Assembly: GCF_003369915.1 (NCBI RefSeq)
Contig: NW_022881614.1
Span: 23,104,336 to 23,168,335 of the forward strand
Reading direction: 5' to 3'
Length of the DNA stretch: 64,000 bases
DNA from: Drosophila miranda
Lineage: Eukaryota > Arthropoda > Insecta > Diptera > Drosophilidae
Part shown: one piece after another, positions 1-14,682 of the stretch
Numbering within the stretch: position 1 is the stretch's first letter
How the letters are laid out: every line of letters begins with the position of its first letter
Made by a program: the position numbers and the translations under genes
Notes under the pieces: model-generated
Told to the model about the DNA's origin: nothing
Database searches by the model: none
The model's input: only the letters and a program-made list of their open reading frames with translations

Positions 1-2311
<2,311 letters not shown>

Positions 2312-2945
2312 GACTCCTCAGGGTCTGATCTTGCGAGAGGGGTCGACTGTTAAGAGTAACTTCCGTGTCTTGTCCGGGCCGTGGCTTCCGCAATCTCTGA
2401 TTTCGGGCCGAAAATAACTCCGCTGTGTTGTTGCTGTTCTTGGTCGTGTTGTTGTGTTTTCTGCTTGGCTTAATTTTTTTTCTGTGGTGTGTCGTCGATA
2501 GTCGATAGTATCGACTGGATAGTAGAGCTGCGCGCCTAAGTTTAAAAGTGAATGAGTGACGAGGATATAATTGCAGTCCAGTGGAATAAATAATGTAAGG
2601 AAGTACTTATTAGAAAGCGAATATACCTTAAAAACTCTTGGGAATCGTAAAATATTTGTTTTGATATATTTTCCAGGCAGGCGGATAATCGCTATCGATA
2701 ACTAAATGTTCCATGGTTCATGGTTCCAAACGAAATCAGTTCCGACAATTGCGCGCTCAAAAGCGAAATTCAAATATCAAAGCCCAGAATTTAAATGCCG
2801 GGTAGAGTCGCTTTTTATTTTTATTTTCTGCAAACCAATGTACGAAATTAAATGTCTCGATGCTTCGATCTCCATTCCATCATACAAATAAGCTACATTG
2901 AATGTCGTTTAATTTTGTTTTACATTGATTGGTGGTTGTGATTTC
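2312..2945. promoter_or_regulatory. Membralin upstream region with CGATAGT repeats
   Basis: Between the membralin start and the likely 3' end of SP2353. At about 2490-2516 there are three close copies of a CGATAGT-type word, and at about 2692-2701 a CTATCGATAA site. Both resemble DRE (TATCGATA), the DREF site typical of housekeeping promoters in flies. Their position just upstream of membralin fits a TATA-less housekeeping promoter. The transcription start cannot be fixed from sequence. Confidence 0.45.
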
Positions 2946-4498
2946 TTTATTCATGTTACGCATTTGTTTTCTATAGTTCTCATAGTCATATATATAGTTA
3001 CGCAAATTTATTTTGATGTGTATATAACTACATACGTGGATATTATCCTTTTAAGCTATAAAATCATACTCATAAGATGAGAATGAAAACGATTTCTCTT
3101 CTTTCTGCTCTATGCTTTTGTTTTACGTTACTTTGTTTCGTCTCTCATTCTTTGAACTGTTATAAATGTTTCCACAGGCTATTTGGATTGGATTAGTTCT
3201 GTTTCGCATTTTTTGTTAAAAATTTCGCTATTGGATTGTTAAATTGCTGTTTTTTTACTCTTTTGGTTTTTTTTTCTTTAGCTAGTTTTGTTTTTGTTTT
3301 TTTTTTTTTGTTTTTTTAGTTCTTTGTTCTGTTGTTATGTATGTATGTATATTGTATCTTGTATGGTAGTATAAATTGTTAAAAATCGGTCACATATGTA
3401 GAGTGTTTCAATTCTTGTTCAGCTTGTGTGTGTGTGTGTTAGTGTTCTTACGTATGGCTTAAGATTCTTTGGTGTCTTTTTATTAGTATCTTACGATTGG
3501 TTTTATATAAAAGTTACTTAGGCAGGCGTGTTTGTCTGTGTTCGTGTCGTTGTCTCTCCCTCTGTGTGTGTGTGTGTTGCTTATGTGCCGACTTACATCT
3601 AATACACGCTACACATTTATTAACTTACCATTTAATATGTTCCTCTACTACTCCGTTCTTTGATTCGTTCGTTTCGTGTTTTGACAGGATCTTCCAAGAA
3701 GCGCCAAATAGTACAGAATGTACTATGTAATACAGTTCATAGTTTTGGTTTTAGCTACAGCAATGCGAAAAACGAAAGTGTTGCCAATATGCATTTGCAC
3801 GCGTGTGTGTGTAATTTTAGTGTCTACAGCAGTGTGGTGTGGTGTGGGGTTTGTGTGTGTGTTGTACAAAAAAGACGGCAGCTCTGCATGTAAAGCGTAA
3901 CGGTTCAACACACTAAAGTATCGCTATCGATATTCGGTAATCGTAATTGTTAATTGTTCCTTAAATGGACCTCCGGCATGATCGTACATACCGTTTTGTT
4001 AAACTACGATTCTCCGCACACGGTTGATATATCATATTCTATATGATTTTACTCTCCTTTCGATATAAATCCTCTTTGCTAAAGGTATATATAAACTATT
4101 CCATTCTGAAGTATTGACAGTCACAGGCTCTATACGAAGCATGCATGCCCTTTGCTTGTTTTTTTTTTTTGTATTTCCTTTGCTCATTAAATATATATCT
4201 ATATGTATGTATGCTATTGTATATACTCAATACGTTTGTATATAATATGTATGTAGTATGTTTTCCACTCTAGATTTAGTTTCGATACTCCTCATCTCGT
4301 CTCATCTCCTATCTTCTCATATCCTCTCCTCTTCTCTTGGTGTAAAAAAATGCTCTACCCTCAACCTCTCTCTAAACTTCTGTTTTGTTTTTAAAATCGT
4401 ATTTTTGTACAAACACAAATCGACAAAGGACATTTGTGTAATTAACATAACATTTAAACTATTCGATATAAAAAGTCTTGAGGCGTTAGTGCAGTGTT
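2946..4498 (-). other. Probable SP2353 3'UTR
   Basis: About 1.5 kb of AT-rich sequence with TG microsatellites (around 3425-3440 and 3565-3580) and poly-T tracts, without credible coding capacity. An AATAAA signal on the minus strand (TTTATT at 2946-2951) could end the transcript. Other T-rich stretches could also serve, so the true end is uncertain. Confidence 0.5.
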
Positions 4499-7400
4499 TC
4501 ATAGTAGGCCTGTCTCCACGTTGTGCTCCGTTCCCAGGGTGCTCGGGTCAAAGTTCAGCTTCATCTCGCCAGCCAACACGATCTCCGATATGCAGCCCAC
4601 GATGCCGCTGTAGTAGACCCGATGCGAGAAGTATGCCACATCCGGCATTCCACCTAAAGTACAAAAATAAATTTAGTATTGATTCAAATAGTCTCAAAGA
4701 GTGGATATTACTTCCATCCATATCCCAATACATACCAACATATAGACCCGTATCCGTGTTTAGTTGACGCAGTTTCCCAGGTGCTCGCTGCGTGGACGTT
4801 TTGCGGCCATCGACCTCAAGATAGCCCTCCTGTGAGTTCCTGCAAAAGGGGATAATCATCGGTAATCTATTTACTTACAGATCAATCATGTTGTCCGTAC
4901 CTTATGGCTCGCACACGATGCCACAGGCCATCGCTGACCTTGGTGCCATTGAAGAGAATGTCCACCTCACCAGAGCCCAAATCATAGCGGAAGTGCAAGT
5001 ATCTGGTGAAAATTTGAATGATAAAGTGGTATTCGGTGGATCCTCGGAGGATCGGTACTAACCCCTTTTCAATGCCCAGCGACAAATAGTCGTCGTGCTC
5101 ATCCGTCGTTCCCTGGCGTCCCGTCCAGAGTATGACGCCGTTCTCTGAATGCGTCTTGATGCGCAGATTAAGATCAATGTTGTAGCTGATAATCTGGCTC
5201 ATAGTGTCCGCATCGTTGTAGTGGAAATAGCTGTCGGCGCCGGCGAAGCAGGCCCCAAAGTTCTTGCGCACTCCTTGCACCTGCGACTGGTGCTCCGCTG
5301 ACAGGTCGAACTTCTTCAGAAGGCTCCAGTCCGTGTGGGTCTGTGGTGTGGTGGAAGCATAGGTATCCAGATGAACTTCCAGCTCTGAATGTAGCACAGG
5401 CGATAGCAGTTCATCGTCATCGTTGTAATCCTCATTGTACTGCGCTGTCTCGCTGGAGGAAGCCCCGCTGGGTGCAGCCTGTACTTCGGGCTCCGCCTTT
5501 TTGTGGTTGCTGTGCGTGTTCGAGTTGGACATGATGCGCTTCATGTCCTCGTTCAGCTGCTTCCGCTGATATTCTTCGGTCCCGTCCGAGGCGTCGAACA
5601 GGGACTCATAAAAGACAAAGGCATTGCTGTCGTCCTCGCCCGACGGGCTCGGACTATCCTGGCTGCCCTGGCTGCTGGTTGCCATGGCATTGGGGAACTC
5701 CTGCTTTTGCAGACTGGCCACCCAGTCATTGTTGTCTTCGAATGTGAGGATGTCGCTGTCCGGGTTCGTCTGGAAACTTTCATAGTGGGTGGGCAGGCGG
5801 CTCGATTTGTGAGCAAAGGCTGCGTTTGGCTTCTGGTGGTGCTCGTGCTTGCTCACTTGATGCTTGCTCGAGTGCTTGGCCATGGTTAGAGCTGCAGTTG
5901 GGGGAGGATTTGCGGAAGGAGAAGGAGTTTGCGGCTTTCTCTTCTCTAGCGTCAGCTGCTGTGGCTGCTCCTGCTGCTGCTGCACAAAGCGGAATATGAT
6001 ATCATCTTCGATTTTCTCATTGCTTAGGGCCCCTGCTGGGGCTGTGGCTTTATCATCCGTCACCCGTGGGGCTGTGGCGTGGGGCTTGGCTGTGGTTGTG
6101 CTTGTGCTTGTGGTGGTAGTGATAGGGGTGGTGCCAGGTGGCTTATGCAAATTCTTGCGCTTCTTCGAGTGCTTCTTGTGCGCCAGGAATGAGACCTTCT
6201 TGGCCACGGCCTCCTCTGTGTCTCCGTCTACGTCTCCACCCTTATTGTGCTTGGTCTCGAGGACCTTGGACTTGTGGAGAGCCGGTAGCAGTTCTGGCGG
6301 CACTTCGGCGGCCTTATTACAGCGCTCGTTGTAGATGCTGCAGCGGCACTCGTAGCTCTCCATCTGCGGCACGCACTCCGCCAGGGGTCCGCACGGTCGG
6401 GCCACACAGGCGTGGGGGCAGTTGCCAATGTTGCTGCCCCCCAGTGCCTCGGACACAATGCCCAGCGAGTGGCCATTGATATCAATCTGTGTCGCAAAGA
6501 AAAGGGTACATTAGAGTATGGCTGCTGGATATCCAAGCTCACTTACCCTCTGAATGCATCCCACAAAGAAAGGCTTGTACTTGAGGTCCAGCGGCAGCCG
6601 GTCGACGTGGTTAACACCGCCCACAAAGAGATTCTGCTCCAGGGACAAGTGCCAGAATCCATTGGAGGAGATGGTCATGACCTCCTGGTGCTGATCGAAC
6701 TGTGGAAAAACGAGCCAGGGTATAGAAGCCATAATTTGATGGGGATTTTCCTAGCCTTTACCTTGAGCACAACCAAACGAGCAGTTCGAGAGATCTTGAT
6801 CGTATGCCACTGGCCCATGCTGAGAGAGTACTCACTCCTGCAAGGAGAACACCAAAGAATGAGTAACTGATGGAGACTAGGCATAATCTCTCTTACCGGA
6901 CTACGGCAGGTCCACTTCCTAGGTCGAAGGCAAACTCCACAAAGCCATCGTTCAGATACAGGGCAATGAAGTCGCCTCGCTGCTTTGGACCCGAATACAG
7001 GATGAGGCTATCCGCCTGTTCGGGCTTCAGGATCACCTTCAGCTCCAGCCAGATCAGCGCGCTGTCACCCAGCGGCGCATAGCGAAGGAATGACGACCCA
7101 TTGAAGGCGGGAACCTATTATAATAGTTTGCATTAGAACACCCACAAAGAAAGCCATTAATCGATGAAGCTCACCTGCAGATCCATGCGAATCTCGCAAA
7201 GGTCTCCGACGTATCCAATGGGACACAGACAGACGGCTCCCTGATCCGAGGGCAGGCACTTGCCACCATGCTGGCAGGGATAGCGCACACACTTGTCCGT
7301 CGAGCAGTCCTCTGTGTTGTTTACAGACAATGAGTTTAACAAAACAACCCCAAAATGACTGTAGAACACTCACGTATATCGAAGCCATTGGTGACGTCGC

Positions 7401-10400
7401 CCAGCGGATTCTCGGTGAACTTGTAGTCATGCTCGTTGGCCACAAAGCGTCGAATGCAGCCGGAGAATCCGTCGGCCAGTGGCAGGCGCTTGGCCAGGCC
7501 CGTGATATTCCCAATGCCACCCAGGAAGACAGGCTCACGGAAGGTGATGCGCGAGAATAGGCCCTGGCAAATAATTAACTCAATAAGAAAGGAACTTCAG
7601 GGAGGTGGCTTGCCCCACTCACATTGGATCTGCCCTGGACCTTGGTACCATGATTGAGCACCAGCCAGGCATCCCAGCGATGGCGATAGATGATCACCGA
7701 GTTCCATTCGTTCAACATGATGGTCTCCCGGGATCGGACGCTGCCCACGCCAGAGCCGCAGTCGAACCAGAACTCCACGAATCCCTTATTAAGCAGCAGG
7801 GCCATGAAATCCCCAGTAAGATCATCGCGTTCTCCGCTCAGCAATATGATGCCGTCAAAGGACTCTGGACGGAACTCCAGGCGCAGCTGGACGTGCTTGT
7901 AAGCCCCGTGAAGTGCGGCAAATGCCAGCCAGGAGCGCTTGGCAAAGCGCGGCACATGTGCCCGTATATCTAAGGGGCGAAAAACAGCCGATATTAGCTT
8001 CATATCACATCGCCCATACAACATGTATCTCTCACCTTCCTGGCAGCCAATGCCCGTCTTGCCAAAGGGACACAGGCAGCGGGAGCTGGCTGCGGTTGCC
8101 TCCAATGCACAGATGCCATCGGATCCACAATCTAGATTGCAGCTGGAACTGCTGTTGGAGATGGCATGGAATGGAATGAGTCATTCAAATATGAAATGTG
8201 GTCGCCGCAGCAACTCACAACGTTCCCCCTCGTTCTAATTAGTTTAATGAGGATTCCCTTTCCTGTACCCACCTGCTGGTGCTGGTGGCAATCGCTGGCG
8301 CTGGATCTGCTCCTGTAACTCCTCCCATTTCTACATCCGTTCCTGATATGTTGTTCCGATTGATGTATACCCTTGTGATATGCATTTGAACCTTGCTGTT
8401 GCTGTTGGTCCTGCGGTTCTTGTTCGAGTTATTGTTATTATTGTTCTTGTTATAGTTCTTGTTCGTATTGCTTGTCGGCTGATATGTTTGCGATTTGCTG
8501 TTGCTATTGGTGTTGCTGTTGCGTCTTAAGTTTAATTGATTATTGTTGACATCGTCGTAGATTGACATCATGTCGGACTTGTAGTTATAGTAGTCATCCC
8601 CACCATTCGCACCATTGCTCTCCCCATAATCCACATCCAGTTGATTCTGGCTGCTGCCCCTCGCTGTCATGGGGGGGACTGGGGCTCCTGTTGTGGTGGT
8701 GCTTGCGGTGGTGGTTTTAGGCGCTGCGGTGGTACTGATTGTGGATGTGCTTGCCGTGCTGGCCGCTCTAAAATCGGCCACATCCGGCTCCGGGCCATCG
8801 CCCTCCGAATTGAAATTGATGCTCTCCGCTGATATGTAATAATCGTTTGAATTGACTTTTTGTTGCTGCTGCTGCTCCTGCTCCTGCTCCTGCAACCTCG
8901 ACCTGGAGTCATCGCCCTCGCTGTAGTCGTAGCTATCGCCATCGGAGTCGGACTCATCTTCTCCGTTCCCATTGCCCCTGGTCCCTGTGGCACCGGGGCC
9001 AGCTGCACCGGCATACGCCCCCTGGGACATCAGTTTGCTGTCATCGTTGGACAGCTTTGCACTGAACGAGGCTCCCTTCTGATAGAGGACATCCTCGTCG
9101 GACTTGCCGTGACCATCGGATCCATTTCCTGTCGAATTAATAACTGCAAAGCGGAGAAAAAACAGCGAAAATGGAAAAGGTTTAAGGTCATATAACTCGC
9201 AATTTAAATTAGTTTTTAACAGGAGCAGAAAAATATAGAACTATGAAAGAGTCGCCTAGCTGAATACCTTTCAAAGTATTTTCAATTGAATCTATTATTA
9301 TAAAAGCTGTTGAAAATCATAGAACAAAAGAAATACTATAAAAGAGCTGTATGCCTTTAAAAAAAAGTTGAATTTATTATTAATTTTAAAACTATTCTGG
9401 CTATAGGAAGTTTTTGTATGAAATGGGAGGAGAGCGTTCCATAACTTTGCTGCCGGATACTCCTCTTCAGACACGCAATTGCGAAACAAATTGAATTGTA
9501 TTACAAAACTCAAAAATTCCCCAACTGTCAAATGCAGATATAAAGTCGTGTATAGGTTTCCTCTTCTAAAATTAAACCTAGTATTTTACTAGTATTTCAC
9601 AGCTCATGGTTTATATATTTATTTGATGTCCTGCAGCTGGTGTGTTGTAGCAAAACACCCAAATATTGAATGGAAAATACACATCAGGAGAGAGACGAGC
9701 TACAGGATATGCAGCAAGCAACAATATCAATATAGGAATGGCCGGATGAGCAATTCCAAAATAATAATTCACCGACGTAAATGAATAAATGTAAATAATA
9801 ACAAAGGTTGCAAAGGCCTAGCTCGACACCCATCCCGATTCGATGCCATTTGCCATCTATTACAGGCCGATTCCCGGACAATAACTGAAATTCCAAATCA
9901 ATTTGGTGCTTTGGGGTTTCGGGATTTCGGGGGATGAGGTCCCTCAACGCACCTTGACAGCTGTAACCGTTCTTGTTCAGCTCGTAGCCCTCGATGCAGT
10001 CGCACTCGTACATCCCGTCGTGGATCTCATAGCAGAGCTGATCGCAGGGACTGGTGTGGCCGCAGTGACCTGTGAAGGGAGGAAGAAGGGGAAGAGGAGC
10101 CATTAGCATTTTGGGTGAGGTGAGGCGTAATCCACATAGATGTATGATAGGGAGGGGCGTGTTTCTAGTCGAGCCGAGTCCAGTTCATAATTTCACTCCA
10201 TTTTAGTTCGAGTTGAGTGTCCTGCGTGTCCAGGTCCAGGTCTGGGGCTGTCCGGATAGATGGGTGGATGGGTGGGTCTTCTCTGGGTGTGACCGACGTG
10301 TCCGCAATAAATTCTAATAAGCTTTAAGGACTTTGGGGCTGGTCTGGTCTGGTCTGGGTATCCTGCTTCTGGTTTCTTGTAGAGACATACGCTTTTGGTA

Positions 10401-11451
10401 ATTTACTGCCTGGCACTGCTAACATTTCGAGCACAGTCCGGGGCCTGTGTCCTACCTTCCGCCAGCACTCCAACTGTTGAGCACTGCCCGACCACCACAC
10501 ACACACACAAGGTCTTAATGACTACTTAAATAACTAGGATGGTGTTTTCCATCGTTTTCCATAGATATTTGAGCCGAAGAAAGGTTTGGGCTCTATGTTC
10601 GATTGTCATTCGAATGCAAATTTTGTGTAAATGCATTTCACTTGACACCGAAAAATGTGCCGCCACATCTCTCTGAGGCGGAAAGAAAAGTATAACATTA
10701 CTGGCATTACGCATACGCTCGAGGGGCCCGCCACTTACGTCATACATTGTATTAAATGGAACGAACTGGCACAAACACACACACACCCACAACCCGTTCC
10801 AAAGTAGTGGAGAAAGAGAAGCAGCTAAAGATGGAGACGGAAGACACGAACACGTCAGCTACTCTGTTAAAGTTCCATCAGGAAAGCCAGTGGCATGAGG
10901 CATGGGGCATGGGACATGGGACAATTGAAATCGAAGTGTCAGCATCAGAATCAGCATACACATCATCCCATCAGCTCCACCTTCGGCCCATCAACTGTTG
11001 ATGTCGTTCCCCAAACGTGAGTGAAAAATCGTCAAACAGAATTCCCATTGCATAACTAGCACATCACATACAGATCTCTCCCTTTCTATTCTTCTGCGAG
11101 TGTGCATGTATGTATGTCTGCCTCAACCGCACGCATAATTAAGTTGCTCATTAATGTCAAAGGCATCGGTTATGGTCACACAATAGGGTGACGCTTATTG
11201 ATATATCAGGGCGCAGTGCCCTCCACTTCAATTGAAATTCCAATACGAAATACCAGAATTTCCGCTATTATACACCTGCATGACAGAGGGAAAGGGGAAG
11301 AGGACAAACGGAATCAAATGTCATACGCACCTTGAAAGGCCGCCTCCTCTGGCTCCACAATGGCACTGACAGTGGCGCTGGCCGTTGAGAGGAGGAGGAG
11401 CCACACGAACCCCGTTCGATAATGATGATGTTGACGCTTTGAAGTGGACAT
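4499..11451 (-). CDS. SP2353: SP2353: secreted EGF / laminin-G protein (pikachurin/EGFLAM-like)
   Basis: Predicted basement-membrane or synaptic-matrix protein. Coding exons (complement): 11331..11451, 9953..10069, 8273..9143, 8036..8151, 7623..7969, 7374..7563, 7175..7311, 6897..7114, 6762..6837, 6547..6699, 4901..6486, 4736..4839, 4499..4653. The sum is 4191 nt (1396 aa), all phases compatible. Order: signal peptide (residues 1-30, leucine run), EGF (41-79), Asn/Ser/Thr/Asp-rich linker (80-369), EGF (370-408), laminin G 1 (409-575), EGF (588-633), laminin G 2 (634-790), EGF (805-838), about 350 residues of low complexity rich in His/Lys/Thr/Pro, laminin G 3 (about 1190-1396). EGF and laminin-G layout matches pikachurin/agrin-type proteins; the symbol rests on recalled D. 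melanogaster CG8403. The 1586-nt exon holds EGF 4, the linker and most of laminin G 3. Upstream non-coding exons and promoter were not found. Confidence 0.88.
8205..8234 (+). repeat. 30-bp solo end of the interspersed repeat, inside an SP2353 intron
   Basis: Thirty bases here are identical to the right-hand tail of the repeats at 13.6 kb and (with one change) 31.4 kb: the half-hairpin GCAGCAACTC followed by ACAACGTTCCCCCTCGTT. It makes up about a quarter of the 121-bp intron between two SP2353 exons. The rest of the repeat is absent, so this is a truncated insertion or a remnant. Confidence 0.75.
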
Positions 11452-13620
11452 GGTTCTCTTGCTCTTCTCCCTAGGGCTCGGTTGCTAGTGGTATTGGTAA
11501 TGGTCCACAGGTGTGCTCAATGGCTCGCAATGCCTGATATGTACTCCTCTTTTTTTGTGGCGATGTGGTGGAATGAAATGGGTCGCTCCTCAGTTCAGTG
11601 GTAAAGTTCTCCTGTCGGTAGAGTCCCAGTTTCGATTCTGATTCTGATGCCGATTCCGACTTTGGCCATCAGCCAGCGGCGAGCATTGAGCGTGCATACG
11701 TCTTGGCGTTGAATATGCGACTGTTGCTCGGCCTCTTCTGCTGCTGCTGACCTGGAAAATACGCACATACAATTAAACGGGCGACACAAGCGCGCAATTA
11801 GTAAACGTAGCCATGGCAACGCCGCCACAACAAATAGACAAAGCCCCTTAATTTCCGTGTGGCATCAAACCCCAAGCAGTCCTGCACACAATGCCCCATT
11901 CACCAAAACCCACCAGTCATATCAACGTCCCCTCTTAGTGGCGTGCCACCTGACGTCCTACCTTAAACCAAATATATTTACTGTTGGGCCAAGAAATTAG
12001 AAATCAATATGTCGACAATTTGGCAGAATATGTGCCCATACCCGTACCTATCCAAGTCCACAAGCCGATGGACGCAGTCGTACTCGATCTTTTGTGGAAA
12101 AATCGAAATCAGAAATGGATAGACTTTGGGGTTTTAGGGATTTTATTCTATTCAGCCAATTGAAAATTGAAATGTCAGGTGCCCGAGATGAGAAGAATAT
12201 GCGGTGATATGCACTTAAGCCGTGACACACGTAAGGACGGACCTAGTTCTTCCTTCTCTCTACCTCTAGCTACCTCCATATCTTTCGCTGCTTCAGAGGA
12301 GTGTGTAGCATACTTACTGGGGCAACCATTGCAGCCGCACCATGAAACCGTTCTACACTCTGCTGCGTGCTCATCTGCTACTGCCTTCTCTTTTTCTATG
12401 TTTTTGCTGTTGTTTTATTTATATATACGCTATGCTACTCAACTGGGGCATGCCACTCTGAGTGGCGCGACGAAAGACAGAGCGAGAGAAAAACCTAAGC
12501 CTCCGATAATTCGCTGCAAACTGAGTTTGGGTTGTTTCACAGAGATACGTATGTTTATTTGATACTGGGGACTTAATAGTATTATTATTAAATAGCAGGC
12601 AATGCGAGCGAGACCGGCAGAATTCTGCTTCAAAAGCTGTGCTTTTAAATCATTGTGTCTCCCCTCTACTCATGCACATACATATACTCGTACATATGTG
12701 AACAAAAAGCTCACAAGTGATACGCTAGCATTGGGATCCGTTTGTGGCAATGAAAGTATCATTTATGAAAGCTCCCAAACGGATCGGTTGCGAGACTTTT
12801 TCGGTATTTATATTTGTTGCGAGCCTTGGGCAAAAGGCACGTTTGTTGGTTTGCTGGGTATATGTCTAGTTTAGAATTCACTCGGGGATCGTCAACCGTT
12901 CCACCCCGTTGGATGTTACTTTCTCCCATCAATCGTTGTGGCAGCCAATTATGTACTATATTTTGTATGCCAATTTTCATATGCCCTGCGCTTTTAAGTC
13001 GTGCGGACGGCCCTGGACCGCGCTTAACTTTAGTCTCTCTATTTTTTATATTTTTCCTCTAGTTGATGCGTGTGCCAGTGTCTGTGTGTCTGCCTCGTTG
13101 CCTCTGCGAGTGTGCTTCTGTTTGCGTGTGTGTGTGTGTGTGCAGGATGAGGGCTGTTGCCGTGGTAATGGACTCTTTGGTTGTGCGTGCAAAAAAAGTT
13201 TTCCGTTTATTTTTTACAAGTTCCTGTTGGGGCTAAAAAACCCATTCCGTAACTGTCTCAACTTGGGATTTATTCATTTTTTTTTTTCGAGCCCCACCAA
13301 ATGTTGCCGTATTCGTTTTATACCGATTTTTCCACCTTGGCTATTTACGCCGCCAGACTCGAACACACTCAAACTACTACTCGCACGCAGGCATTTAGAC
13401 AAACGTACGTATAGACCTGTTCAGCAGAGGTTGACATACTACTCGTATCCCCATATCCCATGCTCGCCCTTCTTTTTGTGGCCACCCTCCCACTCTCTCT
13501 CTCTCTCTGTCTATGCTTTATATATGTACATATGTCGTATTTCTTTCATTGGGGATTTCATTCTTACTCTACTTTTTCTTACTTTCCGCTTTGTTGTATT
13601 CCTTTTTCCTTTTATGCTTT
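11452..13620. other. Upstream of SP2353: no gene recognised
   Basis: Non-coding DNA with TG and CT microsatellites (TG run near 13118-13142, CT run near 13492-13508). It should contain SP2353 5'UTR exons or intron, but I could not identify a start site. A 253-codon open frame at 12909-13670 is made of microsatellite and repeat sequence and is not credible. Confidence 0.4.
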
Positions 13621-14682
13621 TTATACCCGAAACTCAAAATGAGTATTGGGGTATATTAGATTTGTGGTAAAAGTGGATGTGTGTAACGTCCAGAAGGAAT
13701 CGTTTCCGACCCCATAAAGTATATATATTCTTGATCAGCATCAATAGCCGAGTCGATTGAGCCCTGTCTGTCTGTCCGTCCGTCCGGCTGTCCGTCTGTC
13801 CGTCCCCTTCAGCGCCTAGTGCTCAAAGACTATAAGAGCAAAAGCAACGATGTTTTGGATCCAGACTTCTGTGATATGTCACTGCTACAAAAATATTTCA
13901 AAACTTCGCACCGCCCACTTCCGCCCCCACAAAGGACGAAAATCTGTGGCATCCACAATTTTAAAGATATGAGAAAACCAAAAACGTAGAATTGTAGAGA
14001 ATGACCATATCTTTAAGACTGCGGAATCTGAATTGGATCGTATTATTATTATAGCCAGCATCAAGAAAACAATTTCATTTTTTCTCGCCCTGTCTCTCTC
14101 TATCACACACGTAGCATAGGCGGCTTTGCTTAGAGTAAAACATTAGCGCCTAGATCTCAGAGACTATAAAAGCTAGAGCAACCAAATTTGGTATCCACAC
14201 TCCTAATATATCGGACCGAGACGAGTTTGTTTCAAAATTTCGCCACACCCCCTTCCGCCCCCGCAAAGGACGAAAATCTGGGGATATTCAAAAATCTCAG
14301 AGACTATTAAGGCTAGAGTAACCAAATTTGGTATCCGCACTTCTGTTAGATCTTACTATAAAACGTGTATCTCAAAATTTCGCCCCACCCCCTTCCGCCC
14401 CCACAAAGAACGAAAATCTGTTGCATCCACAATATTGCACATTCGAGAAAACTAAAAACGCAGAATCATAGATAATGACCATATCTATCAGATTGCTGAA
14501 TCTGGATCAGATCAGATCATTTTTATAGCCAATAGGAACAAATCAATTTGCAGTGGCACTCTTTGTCGTGTCGTTTAATATTAGCGGCGTCTGCCGGAGG
14601 AGAGCCATACTGACTTAGTATCGGGTATAACCGTAGAGTTGCGGTGTCCGCAGCAACTCACAACGTTCCCCCTCGTTTTTTT
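13621..14682 (+). repeat. Interspersed repeat (mini-me-like), copy 1
   Basis: About 1.06 kb. Begins with TTATACCCG and a small palindrome around GAGTAT, then a conserved core that includes TTGATCAGCATCAATAGCCG, then a GTCY microsatellite at about 13765-13805. Inside are imperfect repeats of a module with CCGCCCCCACAAAG followed by GAAAATCTG. It ends with AGTATCGGGTATAA, a hairpin (GAGTTGCGG / CCGCAGCAACTC) and CGTTCCCCCTCGTT. Conserved core flanked by TA-rich and GTCY tracts is the known layout of mini-me elements of Diptera; the family name is by that resemblance only. No open reading frame of note. Confidence 0.8.

Noticed and set aside
4258..4767. 169-codon plus-strand frame over the SP2353 3' end
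   Set aside because: Overlaps the last two SP2353 coding exons on the opposite strand and has biased TCT-rich composition.
5864..6479. Plus-strand frames opposite the SP2353 large exon
   Set aside because: Shadow frames of a repetitive coding exon; Cys/Val-rich runs come from the complement of CAG/CAC-type codons.
12909..13670. 253-codon plus-strand frame
   Set aside because: Composed of TG/CT microsatellites, poly-T and the start of an interspersed repeat; no domain.
13621..14682. Helitron identity for the mini-me-like repeats
   Set aside because: There is a hairpin near one end, but I could not see the 5' TC and 3' CTRR termini, and an inverted pair is present; class left open.
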